Assembly (NCBI GenBank): GCA_026874595.1
Contig: CM049310.1
Coordinates: 79,603,056 to 79,667,055 of the forward strand
Direction of reading: 5' to 3'
Origin: Sipunculus nudus
Taxonomy: Eukaryota; Annelida; Sipuncula; Golfingiida; Sipunculidae
DNA length: 64,000 nt
Shown: positions 51,119 to 61,419 of the stretch, piece by piece
Layout of the letters: every line of letters begins with the position of its first letter
How positions within the stretch are numbered: position 1 is the stretch's first letter
Translations under genes and position numbers: made by a program
Notes under the pieces: generated by a model
The model's input: only the letters and a program-made list of their open reading frames with translations
The model's database searches: none
Told to the model about the DNA's origin: nothing

Positions 51119-51822
51119 CTCATCTGAGCAAGCGAATCCCAGTAAGTGACGTTGAGATAATAGTACGTCTCCACATCCAACGGCGTACCAGAATCATAGT
51201 TTACCCGACACATGTAAAACCCACTGTCTTCCACGATAAGATTGGTTAGTGTAGCAGTTCTCCCATTCTGCAGGGCACCCAGGCGTGGGGAGACAAATGT
51301 CGACTGGTTATATATTACCATAAGTATAATGGATAGGGGTCTTCGATCACCAATATCTCCGCAAGGGAAACGAATATTGTCTCCGATCGCAGCAAAAAGT
51401 GTCTTCTTTATTGTAAAGTTCATGTTCCCTGCAGTGTCATTCGCTCGAGCGCTTGTTTTTGCAAGGAGTGCTGTATATGTAAAGGTATTTCATTTTCTAT
51501 AACAACATAGACATACTATTATATTCAACTTATGAAAACATCTTAGAATTTAAAAAGTCGCGGCTCATCGTGGCATTCGCCGAGTAGTGAACACGTTACG
51601 CGTTTAAGCTCTATATGATTAAAAAATTCAGAAGAACATAGTGTAAAAAAACACAGAACATTTGTTTTATGAGTATCCCCACATTTTCAAAACAAAACTC
51701 ATATAAATTGGCTTATATTAAATTCATTTACCCGAAATCAGCAAAAATAACATGTCAAAATATAGCAGCTCCACAAACCGGCAGTTAAAAATCCAAATGT
51801 TTATGATTTGTCTCTGAAGCAT
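49717..51822 (-). CDS. Single V-type Ig-domain transmembrane receptor with ITIM-like tail, six exons
   Basis: Exons (minus strand): 51,822-51,732; 51,428-51,120; 50,878-50,741; 50,416-50,360; 50,138-50,040; 49,769-49,717. They total 747 nt, or 248 residues plus TAG. All five introns are GT-AG and phase 1, and the frame stays open throughout. Exon 1 (residues 1-30) is hydrophobic at its C-terminal end (DMLFLLIS), a plausible signal sequence. Exon 2 is a V-type Ig domain: FPC at Cys53 and EDSGFYMC at Cys104 give the canonical disulphide pair. There is no typical Trp after the first cysteine. Exon 3 holds the membrane span, about residues 148-169, followed by basic residues. Exon 4 has SSYRVI, an ITIM consensus with Tyr187. 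Exon 5 is proline-rich, and exon 6 holds Tyr233 in DYADPQEL. Start and exon 1 are the least certain; the paralogous pseudogene conserves their length and position. I infer a cell-surface, possibly inhibitory, immune-type receptor; the ligand is unknown. Confidence 0.85.
50278..50311. repeat. (TA)n microsatellite in a receptor intron
   Basis: Alternating TA run of about 34 bp in the intron between the fourth and fifth coding exons of the receptor gene. Confidence 0.95.
51050..51114. repeat. Composite (CT)n(TA)n microsatellite in a receptor intron
   Basis: On the minus strand the intron after the V exon begins GTATGT and runs straight into a TA tract, then a GA tract. The pseudogene at 38.8 kb also has a TA tract beside the same donor. 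The tract therefore probably predates the duplication or arose from a shared seed. Confidence 0.95.
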
Positions 51823-52073
51823 CTGAGCTACATGGCCAACCTCCCAGCTAGATTCACAGGTAGTTAATTTTATTGTAAATAATGAAAGTCAATGTTTTTT
51901 TCGTGATATACCAACAATTGAAAGATAAAAGAGAAAAAAGATTATATATTTCCAGCACAGAGATGAAATTATGTAAAACTCTCTGTCAACAATGGCAACT
52001 GATTAAATATACCGAGAACGTTTCCAACGAAAAAAGGTAAAATAACAGCATTCACGGAATATCATATATATAT

Positions 52074-52097
52074 ATTTGTTGAAGTCAGATATCATTG

Positions 52098-52145
<48 letters not shown>

Positions 52146-52169
52146 CAATGATATCTGACTTCAACAAAT
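52074..52169. repeat. Perfect AT-centred palindrome upstream of receptor gene
   Basis: A 29-bp left arm (52,074-52,102, from ATTTGTTGAAG to TTGTTCAT) and its exact reverse complement (52,141-52,169) flank a 38-bp (AT)n core that is itself self-complementary. Together they form a 96-bp uninterrupted palindrome. It lies about 250 bp upstream of the proposed start codon of the receptor gene. It could be a cruciform-forming, unstable element or part of a small hairpin transposon. No target duplication was recognised. Confidence 0.95.
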
Positions 52170-53480
52170 GGTAAATATGATTATATCAAGGAAAACTAAT
52201 ATTTACTAGCATTTTCCCAATTTTTCTCAAGTCGCAACAATTCCTAGATTAATTTTCAAATTAATCACGCGGTAAACTTCAATTCCATTTTTGGCATAAC
52301 TGCTTGAAGACCCTCAATTTGAAAAGGTTAAAGTGTATTATTTCTTATCACCCTCTTCTTCATATGGCAATTGGAAGGGTAGGTCCTAACAGTTCAAGTT
52401 TATACTACAGATGATAATAAGAATGTAGATAAAAAAGCAGTCACTGTGCTGAGATAACGTGTCTGAAAAAGAAATTTTTAATTTGCATTTCTATGTTAAA
52501 CTATTGTCACAGTTTTCAAGATTAAGGGAAGGTTGTTGCATTGTTCTACTAAAGGTTAAGAATCGGTTAGAAGGCATTTGCTGAAGAAAAAAAAGCGTAA
52601 GCTTATAATAATAATGAGGTCACGGGTAAACCAAGGAAAGGTTTTAAAGTGAGTTGAAATTTACAATTTCTATCTCGATATCGCCATAATGTCTATCATA
52701 ACTTCCTGAGCTGTTTCGATGTAGTAAACTGAGAGTACAACAGAGTACATAAGTAGGTCTTTGCAATCGAGACAGTAGTAATTTGATTAAGATTACCGAT
52801 AAAAGAGTGATCCAATCGTGGCACGATTCGGACACGATTTATGTATTGTATATATATGTGTGTGTATATATATGTCACCGGGGGCTCTTTTGTCTCCAAC
52901 GCAACACCACCTGTGGCTATTGTTAGGTTCGGGCGGGCTCCATGAGACGAACATAGTGTGGCTGACCACAGTTTATTCTGTCAAAGATGAAACAACAATA
53001 TGTATAAATCATCAAACAGTTGACGTGACTGAATCTTGCAAACTGCTAAACAACATTTGTTACATTATCCCTGGCACACAAGTACCCTTCTCGTGTTAAG
53101 CCTAGATTGTATGCATGCGATACAGTCAAAAAGGACAGTTAACAGTGATATAATGTATATATCTGTCAACCTGTCAACACATATTTGTTAACAGGTACGT
53201 TCGAATAAGTTTAACAATAGTGCATTCATAACGTACAGGTCATATGTAATTGGTGATTTTAGCGTTTTAATACTGAACTTTAAGGTTAAATCTGAGTTGA
53301 AAACGGAATCATCTGAATCTCTTGACACTGAACGATCGGATGCCTATCTCGATAAAATGGAGAGAGGTCTGGGAAGTGTAGTGTTAACAGACAGATGTTA
53401 AGGCTGGAGATGCAGTAGGGTATGAGATGTCTGTTCCATGTGTCACTTACCTCACATGGCAGAACAGTCTTTTAACTTCA
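52170..53480. other. Unassigned stretch
   Basis: No gene recognised. It includes short TA/TG-rich tracts at 52,848-52,873. The part nearest 53.4 kb may belong to the 5' end of the gypsy-like element, but no LTR could be identified. Confidence 0.35.
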
Positions 53481-53489
53481 CCCCATACA

Positions 53490-53962
53490 CCTAAACGCAA
53501 CTTCCAAGAATTTCCTTCTTCTATGGAAATATTCCAGTTCCGAAGGGAGAGGTCTCTTTGATGTTTGGTGATGTGAGCTTTAGTGTCTGCAACGAGATGT
53601 CTTACACCCAGAACCAGAATTTACCCAGGTAGTTCAAAGGTCCTTTAAATGTGAGACCTCTAAGATATTATTACATCTTGGTAAGCAGGCTAGCGTGGAC
53701 CAGATGGTCTCAAAGATGGAAGGAATACATGGTACACTTGTGACAGGACAAGCCTTCTTACAACTTTTTTATACAGAATGCCAGAGGGATGGAGAATCCG
53801 TGGCAGTACGGAGCCGCAGGCTAGAGGAGTCACTGTTTCAAGCGAAAGAGAAAGGCATGCCAGAGTTGATAGTGACCAGTGAAATGCTGAAACGCAGATT
53901 TCAGATGGGACTACGGGATGACAGGCTAGCGAATGCAACAAGGCATAAGTTTAATTCATGTG
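53490..53962 (+). pseudogene. Gypsy-like element: gag N-terminal part, interrupted
   Basis: The plus strand shows a PNMA-like gag capsid: PVPKGEVS near 53,535, FKCETSKILLHLGKQAS near 53,650, then MVSKMEGIHGT, FYTECQRDGESVAVR, IVTSEMLKRRFQMGL and ANATRHKF up to about 53,955. Frameshifts lie before 53,590. The reading stops where the CR1-type LINE begins, and related sequence resumes at 55,704 with FDQVRRDVKVVEQEM. Such gags belong to Ty3/gypsy retrotransposons, where they form the particle shell. No LTR is recognised and the element is dead. Confidence 0.75.
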
Positions 53963-55659
53963 TGACTGTAAACAGACCCTGGTATCCAGCCTCGCGTACA
54001 TTGCAAATTCTTCGCTATCTTCAAGAAAGTTTCCACCTCAGCTCAAGGACGCTATCATAACTGCAGTTTAAAAAAAATCCCTCGATAGCGAGTGTCTTAA
54101 GAACTTTCACCCAATCTCAAACCTACCTTTCCTCTCAAAACTGATAGAGAGTGGTCTAAAAACAGATCGCTTCACACCTTGAAGTCAGCAATATGATCAG
54201 CAAGTTTCAGTCAGCCTATAAACACCATCATTGCACCGAAACAGCTTTGACCCGTGAACAAAACGACATCCATTCGACTGTAAACGACTGTTTACAGGAA
54301 AGGGGGAGCCATTTTGGTTCTCCTGGACCTGTCGGTTGCGTTCGATGCCATCGACCATGAACTGTTATTGGAAACACTTGAGGAACAGATGGGGTTCACT
54401 GGCACCGCACAATGGTTCAGGTCATACCTATCTGATAAAAAGCAGAGAGTTGGCATTGCAGGGATAACATCAGAGGACAGAGTGCAAAGTTGTGGGTTCC
54501 CAAGGGATCCGTGTAAGGGCCGCTGCTCTGCACCACATACACTAAGCTACTTCACCATGTCCTGCATGATATGGACTTTCACGTCTGCGCCGATGATACA
54601 CAGTTGTATCTAGCATTCCAACCATAAATTCTAAAAAGCTAGCTGTGACCATCATTCAGGAGTACTTCTGCAGAGAAGAGGATGTCATAACATGTTCTTA
54701 AACTAAATCAAGACAAGACAGAGGTACTGATTATAACATCTGCTGCCCTGTCAAACATCTTCATTCCATCCCTCTGCAGCTAGGGGAGTACACCATCAGA
54801 CCTAGCCAGCGGGCACACAACCTGGGAGTAACCTTTGACTCCACGATGAGATTGGAAACTCATATTAGAAATGTCAGAGGCGCATACCATCAGCTCCATA
54901 ACATTTACCGAAGTAGGAAGTACCTCATGTAGGACGCGACAAAGTCCCTTGTTCATGCATTTATTACATCTCGTTTGGACAACTGCAACAGTCTTCTGTG
55001 CGGTCTTCCAGGTTATCTTCTTGAACGCCTTCAGCGTGTGCAAAACACAGCAGCTCGACTTGTGACGGGGGCGAAAAGACATGCACACATTACACCTGTG
55101 CTCCAGGAACGTCATTGGCTCCCCGTATCACAAAGAATAATGTTCAAGGTTGCTCTGCTTACATATAAAGCACCACATGATCTAGCACCAGCATATCTGT
55201 CCGAACGCCTCACGTCATACGAGTCTTCCAGGACCCTCAGGTCTGGGGGTAGAACTCTCTTAGTAGTGCCTTCATATAACCTGAAGACCTAAGGAAAGAA
55301 AATCAGTCTCCCATGTGGCACCTGCAATATGGAACAGCTTGCCAAATGATTAACGAGACGCCTCTACACTTTAACAGTTTAAAAATGGACTGAAGGCATA
55401 CATTTTAGAGATGCTTACGATCAGTAAATTTTAAACATAACCTGTGATACAGATCCAGAGTCCTTAAATACATAACATTTATTTCTTAACTTAATTTGAC
55501 TGATAATTTTATCAACATTTAGTCATACTTAAATTTTAATCGTTTTTATTTTCCATGTACTTGCATAAATAGACTTCTTTGCTTTAACTTTTCACTTTCA
55601 CAATTTTATTGTATTAGCGCTTGTGGGCAGTTCTCTGGTGAGCGCTTTATAAATGTGAT

Positions 55660-55703
<44 letters not shown>
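53963..55703 (+). mobile_element. CR1-type LINE inserted in the gypsy-like gag
   Basis: 5'-truncated non-LTR reverse transcriptase. In plus-strand order: KDAIITA and NFxPISNLPFLSKLIE (54,040-54,150), SAYKHHHCTETAL (about 54,215), VLLDLSVAFDAIDHELL with the catalytic Asp (54,315-54,370), WFRSYLSDKKQ, CADDTQLYLA (about 54,590), NLGVTFDSTM (about 54,825), and the C-terminal HWLPVSQRIMFKVALLTYKA (about 55,110-55,170). Frames are broken in several places. The 3' end, GTGAGCGCTTTATAAATGTGATTT followed by (AAT)n to 55,703, is typical of CR1-like elements. ATGTG occurs on both sides (53,958-53,962 and 55,704-55,708), a candidate target-site duplication. Confidence 0.85.
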
Positions 55704-55704
<1 letters not shown>

Positions 55705-57050
55705 TGTGGATTTTGATCAAGTAAGGAGAGATGTGAAAGTGGTCGAACAGGAAATGAAGGATGGACAGTGGCAAGGACGTCGACCGAAGAGAGCACAACA
55801 GCAGGTTCAAGAAAGTCACGATGTTAAACGATTACTGGATAGGTAAGATGCATTGGAAAAGCGATTGACTGAGCAGCGGACATCTAAGCCGAATGCTATG
55901 GATATGTGCAAGACATTAGAAAGAATAGAAAAGATAAAAGAACGATTAAGTCATCCACCATTAGAAAATCTACAAGAGCATAGTGAAGTGAGACCAGGAC
56001 TGGTGACGTGAGATACAGCAACAGTTACTAGAAACAAGGGCCTAACCAGGATCGAGGGCTTTACCAGGATCGTGGGCCATTTAGAGATAGACGACCTGGC
56101 AACAGACACAACCAGGGAAACCGACGGTGGCCTTTTCAGCGGGGCAGGGAGCGTGCCTCATAACGTTTGCTTGCATCAATGATAGTGTTAGAGATAGGAT
56201 GGTTGGTGCAGCAAACGAGGTATCGAATGCAAGGGACCAGCAGATACTGGGTGTATGGTATCTACTCTATCAGAGGAATTTCATCTAAAGGTTTTCATCT
56301 ATTGCTTATCTTTGTGTCGAGGTATATTCGGCTGGTGGACATAACCTTCCGTTTACAGGGTATGTGGAAATGCAGATAAAGGTACCGTTTCTGCAGAAGA
56401 GTGTAGAGATCCCAGTTCTAATGACGATGAATACACTAAAACCGTTCCGATCATTCTGGGGACAATTTGAGCAATATGTTAAGATAACACAGAGACAGTG
56501 AAACTTTAAAAGAGACACAACAACAAAATGGAACTGTGCTTTAAGCTTACTGCCAAGAAAAGATGGTGTAATAGAACAAATCAAACCGGCCTCCCACCGT
56601 TCTGTAAAGATACCATCAAGCAGAACGGTACTGTTTGGTGACGATCACGTAACGCTCCCAAGACACATGCAGCACTGACGCTTCAAATGCTTTGCCAGAA
56701 GGAGGTACATAATGTCCAAGGATAGTACAGATCAAAGAGGAGAGAATTACCTATAAAATTCCAGTACTGCTATGTAACATCTCGGCAAAAAAAAAACCAT
56801 TCTAAAACCAAACTTCAACCTATGTGTTCTACAGGAAGTTTCGTAGTGGGTAGTGCAAACGAGTGGCCACAAATCAGATCAAGAATCAGGAGAATTGTAA
56901 AAGCATTTGCTTTTTAATTGGAATTAGGATCAACTGAGCACTGAGCAGCAACGCCAGGTGGAAGCTCTACTAACTAAATGGAAATTTGTTTGCCTCATCC
57001 AAAACTGAATTAGGGAAGACTAGCACGGTGCAACATGAAAGTAAATTAAC
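55704..57050 (+). pseudogene. Gypsy-like element: gag C-terminus, protease and linker relics
   Basis: Continues the interrupted gag with FDQVRRDVKVVEQEM and a charged segment (KRLTEQRTSK). A retropepsin-like stretch follows, GGHNLPFTGYVEMQIKVPF with LQKSVEIPVLM (about 56,335-56,425), which is the C-terminal half of a gypsy protease. Then come LEPNFNLCVLQEVS (about 56,810) and a pre-RT linker reading TEQQRQVEALLTKWKFV (about 56,937-56,987). Multiple stops and shifts are present. No reverse transcriptase core follows, so the element is 3' truncated or decayed. Confidence 0.65.
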
Positions 57051-60000
57051 TGATAGTACACACACGCTGTAGCTGTGGGGACAGAAGCATATTGGGTTTG
57101 CCAGATTGTGTATGTCAACAATTACTCAGGGGCCCCTTCTTGTTCATTTGTCACAGTGGATAACCTGGCACACAGAGGGAACTACATCTCTGGCTGCTTG
57201 GGACACTGACCAGTGACCTAGTTACTGTCAGCTCTGGCTATATCTACTTGCAGCTCAGCAGGCTCAGAGCCACTGGCCAATGTGTATATGTATAACTGCA
57301 CAAGGAGTCAAACTGCACATGCTTCAGGTTCAACTTGCCGTAGGCTTTGGAGCATTTTAAAAGGAAGGAGGCGTATTCTGTATGTGTTTTTGTGGGGGAG
57401 GGGAGGCTCTTAAATTTATATATATAGAAAATTATTAAAAATGAAAAGAAAATATACATTTGCAGGGCAATATTTTGACCAATTTCCTTCTTTTAATCAT
57501 GTTGCAAAAGAAAAAAATTATTAAATATTAAATAATAATTTACATTATTATGTGTGCTAAATTAATAATATTTATACCCTAATATAGTACATCTTCTTTA
57601 AATGTTACTAAAAGTTAAGATCTGTAACCGGGTTTTTAATTTGACTCAAGCCTAAAGGCATGCATGGAGTGAACAATATGACACAAATAAAGGCCTACTG
57701 TAAGGGAAAAGATATACCATTTTCAAACTTACATGAAGTTTAAGCTGTAATCATAAGACATATGTAACCTTGAACAATTAACTTGCAGAAAACTATGCTT
57801 GCAGCACTGATTGGGATTTGTGGCACCGGCATAAGGCTGGCAAGATGGTATTTGTTGCTGCAAAATATCCTGATAAATGAGGCCTTATGCAGCTGACAAA
57901 GCTTGAACTAAAACTACAAGCACTTTTATTTAACCGTTATTTACAATTTTGAAGGTATTGTTTGTTGTTAAAAATACTGATATTGCCCAACTTTCTTTCA
58001 GCATCTCTTTGTCACTGACATTATGAAATCAAAATATTATATTATTCTTCATTTATTTGCTCTTTAACTGTCAAAATAAAAAGTAGAAAAAAAGTAAGAT
58101 ATACTGTGACAATGCCTTTAATTACATCATAATATGTTTGATGGGCTTACACTGTATGAGCTCTCAGGATGCCCAATATGATAATTTTAATTAATAATTG
58201 TGGCGATAACCGTGACCTCATTTAATACCTTGCTTATTCAGGGCACATAGACCTATTGTACGTGGGTTTTTGGAAACATTAACATCAAAATTCATGAAAT
58301 ATTTGGAGTGAAATGTTGTAACGCAGTATTCAGGAAAATCATAGTAACATGGTGACAAACTGTTCAAACATTTCATTCTCCGACACAACACAATTAAAGG
58401 TGCCTAATCTATTACCTTTTGAAAAAGAATTTATATGACTTCTGGCTTCCTCCGTGTGAATATTAATGAGCTAAGGTTAATTTTGGCTGTGAAAACTTCT
58501 TATAAGGCCTTCATGAAGGATATGTGAAGTTGTGAACTTGTTTATCAACATGTTTGTAGACACAGAAATGACAAATGGGAAAAAAACATAATACCTAAGG
58601 TGAAAGGTTGCATATGTGCGAAGGTAGCAAGGTAACTTGTTGCAAAACACCATTTGCAAAGCTCTAGCCTATATGACTTGCTGCCCTTGTTGAATTTGTT
58701 TTGATTGTTTGGTGGGCCCCCACATATTATAAACACGTTGATATAATAATAATTATAACAATAAAAATATGTCTTCCGGCCTATATTTATGAAAGCTACT
58801 AGGGATTACCTTTAGTTTATAAAGGTCAGATAGGTGATTGGGCCCCTTTATAAGTAAAATATAACAGTACCAAAAAGATAACCATAAGGATCAACAGGGT
58901 TGGCAAAAAGCCGGCAAATACCCGTGAAGTCCATGTTGGCGTTAAATCCCGGAAAATGCCGCTTTTTGCAACAAAATACTGACATTTACTGGTTAATACT
59001 GGCAGATTAAATTTTATGACACTAGGTCATTTAAAAAAAATTCTTTGTCTTGATTATAAAAAAAAATTTACTAACTAGATTCTTAGGATGCATTTATTGC
59101 ACTTTTGAAGTTAATAAAAGATTTTAAAAAAAATATCCAAGGCTTTTTGGGTGGAGAAAGATTTGTGGTTTTCCCAGGTCTGGGTATCGGTCAGCCTATT
59201 CTGATAAATATGAAATACGCTTCATATTTTAGTATCATTTCTGATTAAAAGATTTTTGGATATAGTCTTTCGTAAACAAATAAACATTAATTAGTGTATC
59301 TTCATTCACACTTTTACCGGCTTGTCATGGAGAACTGTACTATAATACGTGATCTTATTTAACTGTAATAACTATAAGGTCAATATAACACAAATAGCAG
59401 CTGAAGATTAATAAATAACTAAGATTATAGTTGGGCTAGCGTAGTATGTCTTATATCTATGTTTGTGAGCAGTTTCTGTGTTTCATCAATACAATGATAC
59501 AGCATGCATATAGCCTATCCATAGAGGTATCGATGTGGTGTACCTATATGTATCAATATATCGGTATATTGAAACGGCCCTAGTTTTTTTCCCCCAAGTT
59601 GTTTCATATAGGGCAGTTTTGTCAAGACAGTTTATAATTTGGGTGTTTTTGTATATCAAAAAGATGTGTTCCTAAGCTGTCCATGTCGGCCGCAAGCAGT
59701 CAGTGGCAGGATATTTCGGTCGCCAGCTCAAGTGAGCCACAAATTGGCACTGACGTTGTCTGGTCAGCCATATCGTCCACGGCATGAACCTCATCACTAA
59801 TTGCATATAAGCTTGACAGTTAAAGTTTTTTTTTCTCTGCTTACCTTCGTCTGTATATAAAAGTGCTCAGGCTGAGGGGGAATTTTCATTATAATTTCAA
59901 GCAACTTTCATCGAACTTGGAATCTTTAGTGCTTCTAGTATTTTCCTTCTGTTTCTGCCATTTCTATTAAGGTTTATTTTTCACAATTATCACTTTTAAT

Positions 60001-60900
60001 ATTATGTTCATAACTTACAGATATATCTAAAAATGAACCTGATACATACCCGCAAACTTCCTCAAACAAAGACAAACATGCTATATACATCGCCTTTTAT
60101 ACACATTTAATTAAAGAAATGATAATAAAGAAATTGTGTACGTTGAAGTTATCTGCTGCTCAAAAAAATCATCACAACAACTGAAAAAAAGTCATTGTTT
60201 CTCACTTAAATTCCACAGAAAATATACGCATCTCAAAAATAATCAGAGCATATCTCTCAGTAAAATGTAAGGAAATTTATAAACAATGAACTACCGAGGC
60301 TCATGCATTTAGTGATGAGGGACCCGGCGGCCGAAATGGTCCAGACAAGCATGTTTGACATCGTTTTACTTACGACTTTGAAATTGGGCATACTGTTAGA
60401 TTCCCCCACAATCTCCTACTGTACCGAAAAGAGGGTATATATTTCTTAGTTCCTTTGAGATATTAAGGAAAACTCTTAATTTTCCATTAACAAGGTACCC
60501 ATGGGACACAGCGCTCAGCTGAAGATTGAAATTTTTGAAAAGGCAAAATATGCAAAATATTCTATTCTTATGTTTTTAATATATATAAACATATTGGAAG
60601 CTAAGAGGAAAGGGGCCCTCCTACTTAGTTGTAATAAAGTTCTAAATATATAATTGCAAAACTAATGCTCTGACAAGACTGTCATGAAGAAAAACAGTAA
60701 AAAAATTGAGATACTGTGATGCATATGAATAATTACAGATGGACAAGCAGGTGGACAAAATGGACTAATACCTTTATTTCAACGGTATTGTTTTTTAATT
60801 CATGCTAAAACTTAAACATTTGCAAAATTCAAATCTAATTTTGGGAAAAAAAGGAATTTTGATCAAATAAAGTTATATCCCTGAAAAAAAGTCTCCAGGG
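57051..60900. other. Unassigned AT-rich stretch
   Basis: No recognisable gene on either strand. Open frames are 70 codons or less. A local AT-poor spot at 58,905-58,980 (GCCGGCAAATACCCG and similar) could be a fragment of a dispersed repeat. Nothing else is supported. Confidence 0.4.
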
Positions 60901-60909
60901 ATTTTAGAA

Positions 60910-61410
60910 AAAAGGGAGAGGGCAACATGTTTTGTATCTTCTTGTTTTCTCTGGTCAGTGACACCTACTATTCTTATATTTGACCTTCTTGAATATTGTC
61001 CATTTCTACAGCATGAACCCTGGCCTCTGTTGCTCGATGCTAAGCCATATCACATTTACCAAGTAGAACAGTATTAGCCTCCTTTAAGCTATGTATTTCT
61101 TTCTCTAGCTCACTGATTTTTCTTTCCAGAGGCTTAACACATTTTTCTCTAATTGAATCTTCTATCTCTGCTAGAACTTAGTTCCTGATATCTACTATCA
61201 GATCTTTCTTAAAACCTTCTTATATTTCTAGTAACCTATTCTCTGTTATACTGCCCTGACTCTGCTCTTGGCCAGAATCACCAGACTCAGCCGCCAACAC
61301 CTGCTTAATTTTTTTTTTGTAGAGAACATTGGTGAATCTGAGGAAAAAGAACTATCTATTTCTCTTTGTATCTTCTCTTGACATATTATATACTATTTTA
61401 CGTCAATTTA
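60910..61410 (-). pseudogene. Tx1/L1-type LINE ORF1 relic
   Basis: The minus strand reads through several stops as SGDSGQEQSQGSITENRLLE, then a coiled-coil-like EDSIREKCVKPLERKISELEK, and then VEMDNIQEG, worn text and VSLTREN. This is the layout of ORF1 in L1/Tx1-type elements: a coiled coil, then an NxEQYSRRxN-like start of the RNA-binding part. No ORF2 follows. Whether it belongs to the same family as the LINE at 33-35 kb cannot be decided. Confidence 0.55.
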
Positions 61411-61419
61411 ATTTTACGT

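Noticed and set aside
50992-51119. Extension of the V exon past the donor into the TA tract (143-codon open frame)
   Set aside because: The added residues are a translated microsatellite. A consensus GTATGT donor at 51,119-51,114 is shared with the pseudogene and joins in phase to the transmembrane exon.
54780-55115. 111-codon minus-strand frame opposite the CR1-type LINE
   Set aside because: Shadow of the reverse transcriptase C-terminal region on the plus strand, which has recognisable LINE motifs.
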